This document shows positions 15,915 to 25,273 of a DNA stretch of 32,311 nucleotides, piece by piece; within the stretch, counting starts at the first letter, position 1, and the number at the start of each line of letters is the position of its first letter. Source of the stretch: Candidatus Saccharimonadales bacterium (GTDB taxonomy: Bacteria > Patescibacteriota > Saccharimonadia > Saccharimonadales > DASWIF01); the NCBI GenBank assembly GCA_036397795.1, contig DASWIF010000065.1, positions 1 to 32,311 on the forward strand, given 5' to 3'. A model generated the notes under the pieces. That model was not told the DNA's origin. It worked only from the letters and a program-made list of their open reading frames with translations, and did not search any database. The position numbers and the translations under genes are program-made.

Positions 15915-15920
15915 TATAAT
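15915..15920 (+). promoter_or_regulatory. PBP -10 box
   Basis: TATAAT on the plus strand, 33 nt before the PBP ATG; predicted leader about 27 nt with GGAG rather far (about 15 nt) upstream of the start. Confidence 0.5.
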
Positions 15921-15953
15921 GCCTAAGTTAATTTTGGAGCAGTTTAACCACCT

Positions 15954-18900
15954 ATGAGCGCCTATCGGGGGTTTGATTTGGAATCGGCCAAAAGATGGCT
16001 GAACGAACATTCCAAACGTGCCGTCAGCAAAGCTAAAGCCACTAAGGTTGGCTTAAGCCGGTTAGTCGGCAACGGCCGCAAAATCAAAGCCAAAGACACC
16101 ACTGCCAACCTTAAGCAATACGCTAATCTGACCAAACGCGGCCGGGCTAAACGACTCGGGTTGACCAAGTCAGAGTCGCGCCGGCGCAAGCGGGCCGAAT
16201 ACTTAGCTAGTCTGCCGAAGCATCCGCTCAAGCGTTGGGCCTACCGTTTACACCCCAAGCGTTTCTTTAAGTATTGGTTTAGCCGGACGGGCGGTATCAT
16301 GGCGCTTAAAGTCGCCGGTATTGGCTTTACCGTAGCGGCGGTGGGCGTTATTTCCCTTTTTGCCTACTTCCGAAAAGACTTGCCAGATCCGCGCAACATC
16401 ACCTTTGAACAGGCCGCCAGAGTGTACGATCGAACCGGCAAGACGCTGCTCTATACCTATGGTTCCGACAGCCAAGTCCGAGTACTAGTTGAGTTTGATC
16501 AGATTTCCAATTATGCCAAGTGGGCAACCATTGCGATTGAAGACAAGGACTTCTATCACCACGGCGGTTTTTCTGTTACCGGCGTGACCAGAGCCGCTCT
16601 TAACAATATCCTTAGCCCGTCAGATGAGACCCAGGGAGGTTCTACCATCACCCAACAATTTATCAAGAATGCGCTGGTCGGTAGCGATCGGACCCTGACC
16701 CGCAAAGTTAAGGAGTTGATTCTCGCGATCGAGCTCGAGCGGTTGTACAGCAAAGATGAAATCCTTAGCTTCTATCTCAATCAAATTCCTTACGGCGCGC
16801 TGGAATATGGCGTCGAGGCGGCCGCAAATGGCTTCTTTAATAAGTCCGCTAAAAATCTAACTATTGATGAGGCGGCCTTAATTGCCGCACTGCCTCAGGC
16901 GCCATCCTTTTACTCGCCGTACGGTCAAAACACCGATGACCTTATCGGCCGAGCCCACTATGTAATCGACCAAATGGTCAACCAGGGCTACATCACGTCG
17001 CAAGAGGGCGACGAGGCCAAAGGTGAAGACACTTTAAAGAAGGTCGTACCACTGAGCAAGCGGAGCGCCTACCGCAACATTAAAGCGCCGCACTTCGTAC
17101 TAAAAGTGATTGACGATCTGGTCAGGGAGTACGGCCAGGGAACGGTCACCAAGGGCGGTCTAAGAATAGTTACGACTATCGATTTAAAGGCCCAGAAACT
17201 GGCCGAAGACGCTATTAAGCACCGCTATAACCAGGGTGGCGCTATGGGTGACAACGCCGCGCTGGTAGCTGAGGATACTAAATCCGGCCAAGTCATAGCC
17301 TATGTCGGCAGTCGGGACTTTAATTATAAAAACTACGGTGTCTATGACGCCGCCACGCCAGAGATCGGCCGGCAGCCGGGCTCTAGCTTTAAGCCTTACG
17401 CCTACGCCGAGATGTTTAAAAACCCCCGTTGGAGTCCGGGCAGTATCATCTGGGACAGCGCGACCAACTTTAATGGTTACGCGCCGCACGATTTTGACTT
17501 TCGATTCCCTGGCCCGATGCGGGTAAGAGAAGCTATCGGCCGCTCACGCAACATTCCGGCCGTCAAAGCCCTCTATATCGCTGGCGTGGACAATGTTATT
17601 AAGGAAGCTCAGGCCATGGGGCTCAAATCGCTGTGCGATACCTGCGACTACGGCTTGTCGTTGGTGCTAGGCGCTGGCGAGGTCAAGGTTTCTGAGCACG
17701 TTCACGGCTTTGGCACATTTGGCCGGGGCGGCGTTTATAAACCACAGACTTACGTACTCAAGATCGAGAACGGCCAAGGCGAGATCCTCAAAGAATGGAA
17801 AGACGATGAAGGAGAGCAGGTCATCGATCCGCAAATCGCCTATCTTATAACCAGCATCTTAACCGACGACCAGGCCCGGGCTGGAACATTCGGTCTCGGT
17901 AGCAACCTAGTTGTTCCGGGTTACACCGTCGGCGCCAAGACCGGCACGACCGATTTATCAGTCGATGGCTGGATGATGGGTTACAGCCAACATGTCACGG
18001 CCGGCGTATGGGTCGGCAACCACGATTCCAAACCGATGTACACCTTCGTCGAGCCGATGGTCGGCCCGATTTGGAATGAATTCATGCGTAATTACCACAA
18101 GGGTAAAAAGGACGTTCCCTTTGAGCGGCCGGAAGGTATAAAAAATGTCAAAATCGACCGCGCCACCGGCCGCAATGCAGGGCCCAACAGTAAAAATGTG
18201 ATTAATGACATCGCCGCATCATGGTTTGAGGGTGTGCCGGCTTCGGACAACGAAAAAGTTACAATCGACACAGTTTCCAACAAGCTAGCCACCGATTGCA
18301 CGCCGGAACTGGCTAAGAAAGTTGTGTCCAATACCGGCGCCGCGCCGGAGTTGCCGGCCGATGACCCGATGTTCGCCGCTTGGGCCAAAGGCGCTGGTTA
18401 CAGCGCTAACACCACCAAGATCAAAGACAAAGACGACGTTCATGACTGTGACGACAGCCCGCCCAACATCACCAGTTTCAGCGTGGTATCGAGTGACTTT
18501 TCGGTCGACTATACGGCCGGAACCCACCCACTAAACGACGGCAAGGTCAATTTCTACGTCAACGGAGAGCTAGTTAAAACCTGCACCATCCCCGCAAGCG
18601 GCTGCTCGACCAACTCGGCCCAATACACCTATAATAAGAGCTTTTCTGGCACCGTTCGGGTAGAGGTAGTAGACAAGCTTTTATACTCCGACGAGGCTAC
18701 CGAAAACACCAGTTTCCAAGGCATAACAATTAACATCGACTCTATGAACAGCTGCGGTGGCGGTGATTGTGACGTCGATTTGAGCTGGAACGCGATTGGC
18801 GGTACGGTCAATTACCGGTTGTGTGGCTTCCCTGGGGGTTGCAAAAACCTCGGCCCGGTTGCTTCATTTAGCGATGAGGTCGACCACGGCGACTATACCG

Positions 18901-18974
18901 TCACGGTTGAGGCTAGGAGCGCTGGTAATCAGCTACTGGCTACCGGCTCACGCGATATTGAAGTCGACAACTAA
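15954..18974 (+). CDS. Class A penicillin-binding protein (transglycosylase/transpeptidase)
   Basis: Bifunctional peptidoglycan synthase, 1006 aa. Order: a very basic cytoplasmic region (1-110, many Lys/Arg), one membrane helix (about 114-138), GT51 transglycosylase with catalytic Glu196 in AIEDKDFYHHGG and the GGSTITQQ motif, then the transpeptidase with S477-S-F-K480, SRN (531-533) and KTGT (662-665). After about residue 720 comes a 280-residue extracellular tail, beta-rich with several cysteines (CDD, CTIPASGC, SCGGGDC, CGFPGGC) suggesting disulfides and one or two Ig/Fn3-like domains. The enzymatic part is complete; the tail is unusual. It ends 35 bp before the convergent radA stop. Confidence 0.96.
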   Translation: MSAYRGFDLESAKRWLNEHSKRAVSKAKATKVGLSRLVGNGRKIKAKDTTANLKQYANLTKRGRAKRLGLTKSESRRRKRAEYLASLPKHPLKRWAYRLHPKRFFKYWFSRTGGIMALKVAGIGFTVAAVGVISLFAYFRKDLPDPRNITFEQAARVYDRTGKTLLYTYGSDSQVRVLVEFDQISNYAKWATIAIEDKDFYHHGGFSVTGVTRAALNNILSPSDETQGGSTITQQFIKNALVGSDRTLTRKVKELILAIELERLYSKDEILSFYLNQIPYGALEYGVEAAANGFFNKSAKNLTIDEAALIAALPQAPSFYSPYGQNTDDLIGRAHYVIDQMVNQGYITSQEGDEAKGEDTLKKVVPLSKRSAYRNIKAPHFVLKVIDDLVREYGQGTVTKGGLRIVTTIDLKAQKLAEDAIKHRYNQGGAMGDNAALVAEDTKSGQVIAYVGSRDFNYKNYGVYDAATPEIGRQPGSSFKPYAYAEMFKNPRWSPGSIIWDSATNFNGYAPHDFDFRFPGPMRVREAIGRSRNIPAVKALYIAGVDNVIKEAQAMGLKSLCDTCDYGLSLVLGAGEVKVSEHVHGFGTFGRGGVYKPQTYVLKIENGQGEILKEWKDDEGEQVIDPQIAYLITSILTDDQARAGTFGLGSNLVVPGYTVGAKTGTTDLSVDGWMMGYSQHVTAGVWVGNHDSKPMYTFVEPMVGPIWNEFMRNYHKGKKDVPFERPEGIKNVKIDRATGRNAGPNSKNVINDIAASWFEGVPASDNEKVTIDTVSNKLATDCTPELAKKVVSNTGAAPELPADDPMFAAWAKGAGYSANTTKIKDKDDVHDCDDSPPNITSFSVVSSDFSVDYTAGTHPLNDGKVNFYVNGELVKTCTIPASGCSTNSAQYTYNKSFSGTVRVEVVDKLLYSDEATENTSFQGITINIDSMNSCGGGDCDVDLSWNAIGGTVNYRLCGFPGGCKNLGPVASFSDEVDHGDYTVTVEARSAGNQLLATGSRDIEVDN

Positions 18975-19009
18975 CGACCCGTTTTTATCGCTGCTAGTTG
19001 GGGGCTAAG

Positions 19010-20350
19010 TTACTTTGATAAAAACTGATTCAATGCGTCCCGGACGTTAGATACCGGTTTAATAAAACTATTAGTTTTATCGGCCTTAGGGCCAATGGCC
19101 GATTTGAAGCCGAGCTTGCTGGCTTCTTTAACCCTGGACTCAGTCCCCTGCACCCGGCGGACCTCGCCGGACAGGCCAACCTCGCCGAACACGACCGAAT
19201 CATCTTTTAGCGCCATCCCTTTGGCGGCGGTAGCAATCGCCATACAAACGGCCAAATCCGCCGCTGGCTCGGTAATCCTAACCCCGCCCACCACGTTGAT
19301 ATACACGTCCTTATCGCTCAAGCTCAACTTGGTTCGGCGCTCCAACATGGCGATCAGCACATTCAACCGGTTGAGGTCAAAACCAGAGGCCGTGCGCTTG
19401 GGGTAGCCGAACACGGTTTTGTTGACTAGCGCTTGAATCTCTACCAGCAGCGGCCGGCTGCCTTCCAGAGTAGCTACCACCACCGAGCCGTCGCTGGCTT
19501 GACGTTCAGCCAATAACGCCGCTGACGGGTTGGCAATGGCTTTGAGTCCGCTGTCTGTCATTTCAAACACGCCCGATTCGTTAGTCGAGCCATAACGGTT
19601 CTTGACCGAGCGCAGTATTTTGAAGCCGCCGTAGCGATCGCCCTCGAGATTAAGGACCGTATCAACTAAATGCTCCAGCAGTTTTGGCCCGGCGATAGTC
19701 CCTTCCTTGGTAACATGGCCGACTAAAATCATCGCCGTCTGGGTTAGTTTCGCGGCCCGGATTAAAAGCTGGCTACTGTTAGTTATCTGAGAACTGGAGC
19801 CCTGGGAGGAACCGACCTGCTCGGTTGCAATAGTTTGGATTGAGTCGACAATCACCAGCGAATAGCCGCCCTCATGCAGCGTCGCCACAATATCGTCTGT
19901 GCTAGCGCTGGAAGCCAGCGCTAGCTTGCCGGCCGCCAAGCCAAGCCGTTTGGCCCGGTCGGTAACTTGCTCGATTGATTCTTCTGCCGTGATATATAGC
20001 ACCGGTTTTTGCCTGGCCACGTTATTGGCAATTTCTAAGATTAGTGTGCTTTTGCCGATGCCGGGTTCGCCGGCGACTAGAATTACGCTAGCCGGCACGA
20101 TGCCGCCACCTAAAACCAGGTCGACTTCACTGATGCCGGTCGTTAGGCGAGGACTAACGCCTTTAGTCTTTTGATTAATCGCTTGGGGCGTAATCGCCCG
20201 GCCGGACTTTGCGGCCGAAGCTTCGGCTGACTTCGCGTCCAGCTGCTCGCCGAGCGTGTTCCATTGGCCGCAATTAGCGCAGCGGCCGCTCCACTTAGCG
20301 TAGACGGCACCACAGTTTTGACAGGCGTACCTCACCGTTGATTTTGCCAT
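19010..20350 (-). CDS. radA: DNA repair protein RadA (Sms)
   Basis: RecA-like helicase that extends D-loops during recombination; 446 aa, full length. The N-terminal C4 zinc finger is intact (C10, C13, C24, C27), Walker A is GEPGIGKS (94-101), the RadA-specific KNRFG motif appears as KNRYG (250-254), and a Lon-protease-like domain fills the C-terminus (GGVRITEPAADLAVCMAIA). The ATG is 6 nt after a TATACT box. Confidence 0.97.
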   Translation of the reverse strand: MAKSTVRYACQNCGAVYAKWSGRCANCGQWNTLGEQLDAKSAEASAAKSGRAITPQAINQKTKGVSPRLTTGISEVDLVLGGGIVPASVILVAGEPGIGKSTLILEIANNVARQKPVLYITAEESIEQVTDRAKRLGLAAGKLALASSASTDDIVATLHEGGYSLVIVDSIQTIATEQVGSSQGSSSQITNSSQLLIRAAKLTQTAMILVGHVTKEGTIAGPKLLEHLVDTVLNLEGDRYGGFKILRSVKNRYGSTNESGVFEMTDSGLKAIANPSAALLAERQASDGSVVVATLEGSRPLLVEIQALVNKTVFGYPKRTASGFDLNRLNVLIAMLERRTKLSLSDKDVYINVVGGVRITEPAADLAVCMAIATAAKGMALKDDSVVFGEVGLSGEVRRVQGTESRVKEASKLGFKSAIGPKADKTNSFIKPVSNVRDALNQFLSK

Positions 20351-20356
20351 GAACTG

Positions 20357-20362
20357 AGTATA
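20357..20362 (-). promoter_or_regulatory. radA -10 box (leaderless start)
   Basis: TATACT on the minus strand, 6 nt before the radA ATG. Confidence 0.5.
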
Positions 20363-20378
20363 GCAACTCCTTTGAGCC

Positions 20379-20400
20379 GGCTAAAGCTTAAGCTTCAGCC
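20379..20400. repeat. 22-bp imperfect palindrome upstream of radA
   Basis: Stem GGCTGAAGC / GCTTTAGCC (9 bp with one G-T) around TTAA, between the stop of the metallopeptidase-like gene and the radA promoter, where a -35 would sit. No T-run follows, so an operator or processing hairpin is as likely as a terminator. Confidence 0.45.
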
Positions 20401-20401
20401 G

Positions 20402-21361
20402 CTAATTGATCGGTTGGAACTTGCTATTTAGGCTCTGCACCAATTGATTTTGTTCTAACGCCACCGAATTATATTGCTCGACCAACTTGTTGTGGTCAGC
20501 GACCAGTCCCTTGTAGCTATCGATTAGCTCGTTATAGCCGTTGACTTGGGCATTAAACCCCCCGACAGCGGCGTTATAGGCAGCGATCTGCCCGGACTGG
20601 CGCAAGGCGCTCAGGCGCTGTTCTTCGGCATCGAGCTCGGCTTTTCGTGATTCCAGTGATTGTTCGGTCGTCGAAATCCGCTGACGCAGTTGGGTTAGTT
20701 GTGACTCCAATCCAGCCAGTCGGTCATTGATCATAGTAAATACTTCCTCGTAGCTTTCGGCTAGGGCAACCAGCTGCAAACGATCGGTAAAATACTTAGC
20801 ATAATGCTCTTCCAACTCGACTGGCAAACTTCTGATCTCTGAGCCCAACAGCGAATGAAGTTCATTTGGCAGTGCGCCGGGGTCATCTTCCCTGTAGCCC
20901 TCCACGGCCTTTAAGAACCGTTCATTGTCCACGGTTTTGAGCGCCTCGTCCGTTAAGCGGTTCAGTCGTTCGCGCTCGCCGCTGCTCAGCCGGGCATAGA
21001 CGGCGTGTAACAACTCGTGTGCCGCCGTAACTTCCTCGATCCCGGCTAATCTGTCGTCTTCCACTTTGAAAACATAGATTCTATCATGCGAATAACAGCC
21101 GAGTACCAGACTGCGATCTATAAACGGACAGTTGAGATTAAAATCATCGCGACTGTTAATTTCTGGTTGGCTGGCATAAAACAACCGCCGTCCGTCGTTA
21201 CTTAAATAACTTCTGTCAGCCAGGTTGGCGATCTCGGCGGGTGGATCGTAAAACCTTAATGTCCACCAATCCCTGATTTCACGCGTATTATTAAATGCCC
21301 ACAGCCCGAGCAACAGAGTCACGAGCAAGACCGCCAGATGAATAAAGCCGCGTTGTTTCAC
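20402..21361 (-). CDS. Membrane-anchored putative zinc metallopeptidase with coiled coil
   Basis: Family not identified. 319 aa. One N-terminal membrane helix or uncleaved signal (about 7-23, IHLAVLLVTLLLGLWAF) puts the rest outside the membrane. An HExxH motif (AAHELLHAVYARL, H115-H119) is in a helical context typical of zincin peptidases; a possible third ligand is a Glu in NELHSLLGSEIR or ELEEHYAKYF (167-186). Two cysteines (78 and 89) could form a disulfide. From about 205 the protein is a long coiled coil. The start is GTG, 6 nt after TACAAT. It lies between clpC and radA. Confidence 0.7.
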   Translation of the reverse strand: MKQRGFIHLAVLLVTLLLGLWAFNNTREIRDWWTLRFYDPPAEIANLADRSYLSNDGRRLFYASQPEINSRDDFNLNCPFIDRSLVLGCYSHDRIYVFKVEDDRLAGIEEVTAAHELLHAVYARLSSGERERLNRLTDEALKTVDNERFLKAVEGYREDDPGALPNELHSLLGSEIRSLPVELEEHYAKYFTDRLQLVALAESYEEVFTMINDRLAGLESQLTQLRQRISTTEQSLESRKAELDAEEQRLSALRQSGQIAAYNAAVGGFNAQVNGYNELIDSYKGLVADHNKLVEQYNSVALEQNQLVQSLNSKFQPIN

Positions 21362-21367
21362 CGAGTA

Positions 21368-21373
21368 ATTGTA
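21368..21373 (-). promoter_or_regulatory. -10 box of the HExxH protein gene (leaderless GTG start)
   Basis: TACAAT on the minus strand, 6 nt before the GTG start. Confidence 0.55.
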
Positions 21374-21411
21374 CCAAGTCCTGACCCGAAACGAAGCTTT
21401 TGCTTTAGTCC

Positions 21412-23874
21412 TTAACCCACCACTGGTGCGAATGACAGTTTGTCTTTCTTAACCGTTATCTTAATGACGTCGCCTTTGCCGATTTTCTCGCTTAGCAGCG
21501 CCCCAGCCAAATAGTCTTCGATTTCGTCTTGGATTACCCGCCGCAGCGGCCGAACACCATTTTTTGGATCGTAGCCCAACTCGGCCAGTAATTTTTTAGC
21601 CGAGGGCGTCACCTTGACTAGCAAGTGCCGGCCCGATAACCGACCGTTAAGCTGATCGATTTGCAGATCGAGGATACGACGAACGGTCTGTCGGCCCAAT
21701 GTTTTAAAGACAATAACTTTATCAATCCGGTTTAGCAGTTCCGGCCGCATCATTCGCTTCAATTCCGACTGGACGCGCTCGACATTTTCTTCGTGGAGAG
21801 TCTGTAAATTTTGACCGTCATGATTTGCCCGAAAGCCGAGTGCCGCTTCCCGCTGCAGGGCTTCGGCGCCGATATTGCTGGTCATAATTATGACAGTGTT
21901 GCTAAAGTCCACACGCCGGCCTTTGGCGTCGGTTAAATAGCCGTCTTCCAGAATCTGTAACAGAACATTGAATATTTCCGGGTGGGCTTTTTCAACTTCG
22001 TCAAATAAAACCAGCGAATAGGGCTGTCGCCTGACTCGGTCGGTCAGCTGATTGCTGTCCTCATAACCGACATACCCGGCCGGCGAACCGATCAACCGCG
22101 CTACGGTGTGGCGTTCGCCGTACTCGCTCATGTCGATTTTGATCATGGCTTCTTCGCTTAAAAATAGTTCTCGCGCCAGCACCCTAGCCAGTTCGGTCTT
22201 ACCGACACCGGTTGGGCCTAAAAATACAAACGAGCCGATCGGCCGTTGGCTATCGCTGACACCGGAACGGTTGCGCCGAATCGCTTGAGACACGGCCTTG
22301 ATTGCGTCGTCCTGGCCGATAACGAACTTAGATAAATGGGCTTCGAGCCGGGTAAGAAACTTAGCTTCGCTCTTTTTAATACTGGTCACCGGCACACCCG
22401 TCATGGTCGCCACGACTTGGGCCACGTCTTCAGATGTTACTTTCAACTTTGATCGTTGGTTACTTTTAGCCTGTTGTTCTTCCAGCCGTTTTTCCAGCTG
22501 CTTGATTTTTTGCTTATACTTGGCTGCCCGCTCATAATCTTCGCGCTCACCGGCCGCTTCCATCCGCTCGCCCATCAGCTTGAGCTCGCGCTTTAAGCGC
22601 CGCTGTTCTTTGCTGGTCTTGCCGCGCTCAACCCGGACCAGGGCCGCGGCCTCGTCCATCAAATCGATTGCCTTGTCTGGCATGAATCGGTCGTTTATAT
22701 AACGGTGGGCGTAAGCGATAGTCTCCAGTACAACGGCGTCGTCAATCGTTACGCCGTGGTGCTTTTCATAATGCTTTTTGAGTTCGCGCAATATCGCCGT
22801 AGTTTCAATCAAATTGTTTTCCGGCACTTTGACCGGCTGGAAGCGTCGCTCCAGCGCCGCATCTTTTTCAATGTATCTGGTGTATTCGTCCATCGTGGTT
22901 GCACCAATAACCTGAATCTGACCGCGGGCTAAGCTGGGCTTTAAGATATTTGCCGCGTCGATCGCGCCCTCGGCCGCACCAGCGCCGACTAACAAGTGCA
23001 TTTCATCGATAAACAGAATGATATTTTTGTCGCTCACCAGTTCTTTGGTCACTCGTTTCAGCCGTTCTTCAAATTCGCCGCGGTATTTGGTTCCGGCCAA
23101 CATTCCGGCTAAATCCAGCACTACCACCCGTTTATCCAACAAAGTATCAGGAACTTCTTCACTCACAATCCGTTGGGCCAAACCCTCTACTATCGCGGTT
23201 TTGCCCACACCCGGCTCGCCGATTAAGACCGGATTGTTTTTTGTGCGGCGGTTAAGAATCGTAACGACCCGGCGGATCTGATCGTCCCGGCCGACAACCG
23301 GATCGAGTTCTGCTTTGTGAGCTTTGTCGGTAATATCGAGTCCAAAAAAATCCAACGCGCTGGCCCGGCGGCGTTTACTCTTAGTCGAACTGCCGGTACC
23401 GTCAAATTCAAACTGTTGCCGGTTGAGATAGCCTTCCAACTCGGTGTTGAGGCTGTCAATATCCACACTCATATCCTGCAGCAACTTGGTTGCCCGAGCG
23501 TTTTTTTGCGAGATGATGCTAAATAAAATATGTTCGGTACCACAAAATTCCTGATTGAACTCCTGGGCGATTTCCCAACTCATTCTAAGTGTCAGCTTGG
23601 CGGTTTCGCTCAAACCTTTGCTGCCGGTATTAACGATCAAGCTCTTAGGCGTGAGATTCAACGCTACCTTGGCGCGGTTCAGCGTCACGCCGGATTCTTC
23701 CAGGATTTTGGCGGCGAATGAGGTTTCCTGGGCTAACACTCCCAGCAAAATGTGTTCCGTACCGATAAACGGCGAGCCCAGCCCTCGAGCAATCGAGTCA
23801 GCGTGCTTCAACGAAGAGCGGGCATTATCCGTTAATCGACCAAGAAAATCTGCGAATTCACTAGCCGGATGCAT
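21412..23874 (-). CDS. clpC: ATP-dependent Clp protease ATPase subunit ClpC
   Basis: Hsp100 unfoldase feeding ClpP; 820 aa. A double Clp-N domain (1-150) is followed by AAA1 with Walker A GEPGVGKT (219-226) and Walker B LFIDE (287-291), a middle region with a UVR segment ([20 protein letters not shown], about 444-463), AAA2 with GPTGVGKT (553-560) and LFDEVEKAH, and a D2 small domain. The ClpP-docking tripeptide is LGF at 679-681, so it should pair with the ClpP encoded at 5387-6019. The UVR segment and double N domain identify ClpC rather than ClpB. Preceded by CIRCE. Confidence 0.97.
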   Translation of the reverse strand: MHPASEFADFLGRLTDNARSSLKHADSIARGLGSPFIGTEHILLGVLAQETSFAAKILEESGVTLNRAKVALNLTPKSLIVNTGSKGLSETAKLTLRMSWEIAQEFNQEFCGTEHILFSIISQKNARATKLLQDMSVDIDSLNTELEGYLNRQQFEFDGTGSSTKSKRRRASALDFFGLDITDKAHKAELDPVVGRDDQIRRVVTILNRRTKNNPVLIGEPGVGKTAIVEGLAQRIVSEEVPDTLLDKRVVVLDLAGMLAGTKYRGEFEERLKRVTKELVSDKNIILFIDEMHLLVGAGAAEGAIDAANILKPSLARGQIQVIGATTMDEYTRYIEKDAALERRFQPVKVPENNLIETTAILRELKKHYEKHHGVTIDDAVVLETIAYAHRYINDRFMPDKAIDLMDEAAALVRVERGKTSKEQRRLKRELKLMGERMEAAGEREDYERAAKYKQKIKQLEKRLEEQQAKSNQRSKLKVTSEDVAQVVATMTGVPVTSIKKSEAKFLTRLEAHLSKFVIGQDDAIKAVSQAIRRNRSGVSDSQRPIGSFVFLGPTGVGKTELARVLARELFLSEEAMIKIDMSEYGERHTVARLIGSPAGYVGYEDSNQLTDRVRRQPYSLVLFDEVEKAHPEIFNVLLQILEDGYLTDAKGRRVDFSNTVIIMTSNIGAEALQREAALGFRANHDGQNLQTLHEENVERVQSELKRMMRPELLNRIDKVIVFKTLGRQTVRRILDLQIDQLNGRLSGRHLLVKVTPSAKKLLAELGYDPKNGVRPLRRVIQDEIEDYLAGALLSEKIGKGDVIKITVKKDKLSFAPVVG

Positions 23875-23882
23875 GTGCTTTT

Positions 23883-23888
23883 ATTATA
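23883..23888 (-). promoter_or_regulatory. clpC proximal -10 box (leaderless start)
   Basis: TATAAT on the minus strand, 8 nt before the clpC ATG. No good -35; it may be a second, CIRCE-independent promoter. Confidence 0.5.
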
Positions 23889-23917
23889 CCCTCGTTCATT
23901 TAATTAGTGACCTAATC

Positions 23918-23946
23918 ATTGTATGCATTTAGCACTCCCTCGTCAA
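23918..23946 (-). promoter_or_regulatory. clpC CIRCE-controlled promoter
   Basis: Minus strand: TTGACG (23941-23946, inside the CIRCE spacer), 17 bp, TACAAT (23918-23923). Same hexamers and layout as the clpP promoter. Predicted leader about 37 nt, without a Shine-Dalgarno. Confidence 0.75.
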
Positions 23947-23955
23947 GAGTGCTAG
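23929..23955. promoter_or_regulatory. CIRCE operator (HrcA site) of clpC
   Basis: Plus strand reads TTAGCACTC, 9 nt, GAGTGCTAG, one base from the CIRCE consensus TTAGCACTC-N9-GAGTGCTAA. It covers the -35 of the clpC promoter. Confidence 0.93.
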
Positions 23956-23980
23956 TTGTCGGGGTTGGACGACTTTTTTT
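23954..23980 (+). terminator. Plus-strand terminator facing into nusA
   Basis: AGTTGTC-GGGGTTG-GACGACT (7-bp stem, one G-T) followed by seven T on the plus strand. No gene on the plus strand ends here; it would stop transcription running antisense into nusA. The hairpin begins in the last bases of CIRCE and the T-run reaches the nusA stop codon. Confidence 0.5.
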
Positions 23981-25241
23981 ACTGGGCTTTGGGGCCAGTC
24001 GCCTTGGTGGATTTGACCCGTTTGGCAGGTGAGGCCTTTGATTCCTGGGTCTTTGTGACCGCTACTTTTGCCCTAGACTGCTCAGTTGGGGGTTCGGTCA
24101 AGTTTGCTGCAACGGCTTCATCACCGGCTTGGCTGGCGATGGCCGCTAACAGTGAGTCTTCAATATTCTTCTTCGGCCGTTTGGCTTTTACAGCTTTTTC
24201 GCTACCAACAGCCTCAATGTCGATTTCATAGCCGACAAGCTTCGACGCCAACCGCACATTTTGGCCGCCCCGGCCAATCGCCACTGAGAGTTGGTCCTCG
24301 GCTACCTTGACCACCGCCTTTTTGGTCTTTTTGTCCAGAACAATCTCTGCCACTTCGGTCGGCGATAGGGCATTTTTAAGGTATTTAATGGTGTCCTCAT
24401 CATAAGTAATGATGTCGATTTTTTCTTGGTCGCCAATCTCGCTCATGACAGCTTGGACCCGGGTTCCGTGGCCGCCGACAAAGGTACCGACCGGATCAAC
24501 TCCCGGCACGGTAGAAGCCACGGCAATCTTCGTTCTGACACCGGCTTCACGGGCGATCGCCTTGATTTCAACCGCTCCGTTTTCCATTTCGGGGACCTCA
24601 TTTTTAAACAGATGCTCGATAAAGTGTTCGTTTGCTCGGCTTAAAATAAGTTGCGGTCCGCGATTTTCTCGCTCGACGTCCTTTAAGAAGACCTTCACCC
24701 GGCCGCCGACAGTATAATATTCGCCCGGGATTTGCTCGCTCTTAGGCATGATGCCGCTGGCGCGACCCAGATCGACACGGACGATACGTTGCTCTACCCG
24801 GCTAATTACACCCGTTACGACCGAGCCGATTTTATCGGAATATTCTTCGAGCACAACCTCTCGTTCGGCCTCACGCAGTTTTTGCAAAATAACTTGCTTG
24901 GCCGTTTGGGCGGCCACCCGTCCGAATGACGTTGGCTTTTGCTTAAATTCAATCGTCTCGCCCAACTTTGCGCTTTTACGCTTTTTCTGGGCATCGGCCA
25001 CTGATATTTCAATGTCCGGATCCTCAACTTTGTCGACAATGGTCTTGTGAGCAGTAATGGTTACGTCGCCGGTGTTGGTATTTATCATGGCCGTAACTTC
25101 TTGTTCTTTATCGCCAAAGTCCTTGCGCCAAGCGGCGGCTAATGCCTGGCCGATAATGTCGTGAACGACTTCTTCCGGCAAGTTCTTTTCCTCGGCGATT
25201 TGCTTGACCGCCATCACTAGTTGTTTAGTTTGAATCTCCAT
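23979..25241 (-). CDS. nusA: Transcription termination/antitermination factor NusA
   Basis: RNA polymerase elongation factor that promotes hairpin pausing and intrinsic termination; 420 aa. N-terminal RNAP-binding domain (1-125), S1 domain (about 137-200), KH1 with GGHGTR (about 256-261) and KH2 with GRGGQNVRLA (323-332). A lysine-rich, disordered-looking tail follows from about 350; the E. coli acidic repeats are absent, as in Gram-positive NusA. It has AAGGAG 6 nt before the ATG, one of the few strong Shine-Dalgarno sites here. The usual rimP and infB neighbours are missing. Confidence 0.97.
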   Translation of the reverse strand: MEIQTKQLVMAVKQIAEEKNLPEEVVHDIIGQALAAAWRKDFGDKEQEVTAMINTNTGDVTITAHKTIVDKVEDPDIEISVADAQKKRKSAKLGETIEFKQKPTSFGRVAAQTAKQVILQKLREAEREVVLEEYSDKIGSVVTGVISRVEQRIVRVDLGRASGIMPKSEQIPGEYYTVGGRVKVFLKDVERENRGPQLILSRANEHFIEHLFKNEVPEMENGAVEIKAIAREAGVRTKIAVASTVPGVDPVGTFVGGHGTRVQAVMSEIGDQEKIDIITYDEDTIKYLKNALSPTEVAEIVLDKKTKKAVVKVAEDQLSVAIGRGGQNVRLASKLVGYEIDIEAVGSEKAVKAKRPKKNIEDSLLAAIASQAGDEAVAANLTEPPTEQSRAKVAVTKTQESKASPAKRVKSTKATGPKAQ

Positions 25242-25247
25242 AATTGA

Positions 25248-25253
25248 CTCCTT
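25248..25253 (-). promoter_or_regulatory. nusA ribosome-binding site
   Basis: AAGGAG on the minus strand, 6 nt before the ATG; notable because most genes in the window lack one. Confidence 0.8.
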
Positions 25254-25273
25254 AAAAAATCGCTTTTTAAACT

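Noticed and set aside
15919-15957. 12-codon ORF overlapping the PBP start by ATGA, possible leader peptide
   Set aside because: Its ATG is inside the -10 box, so it would not be transcribed from that promoter.
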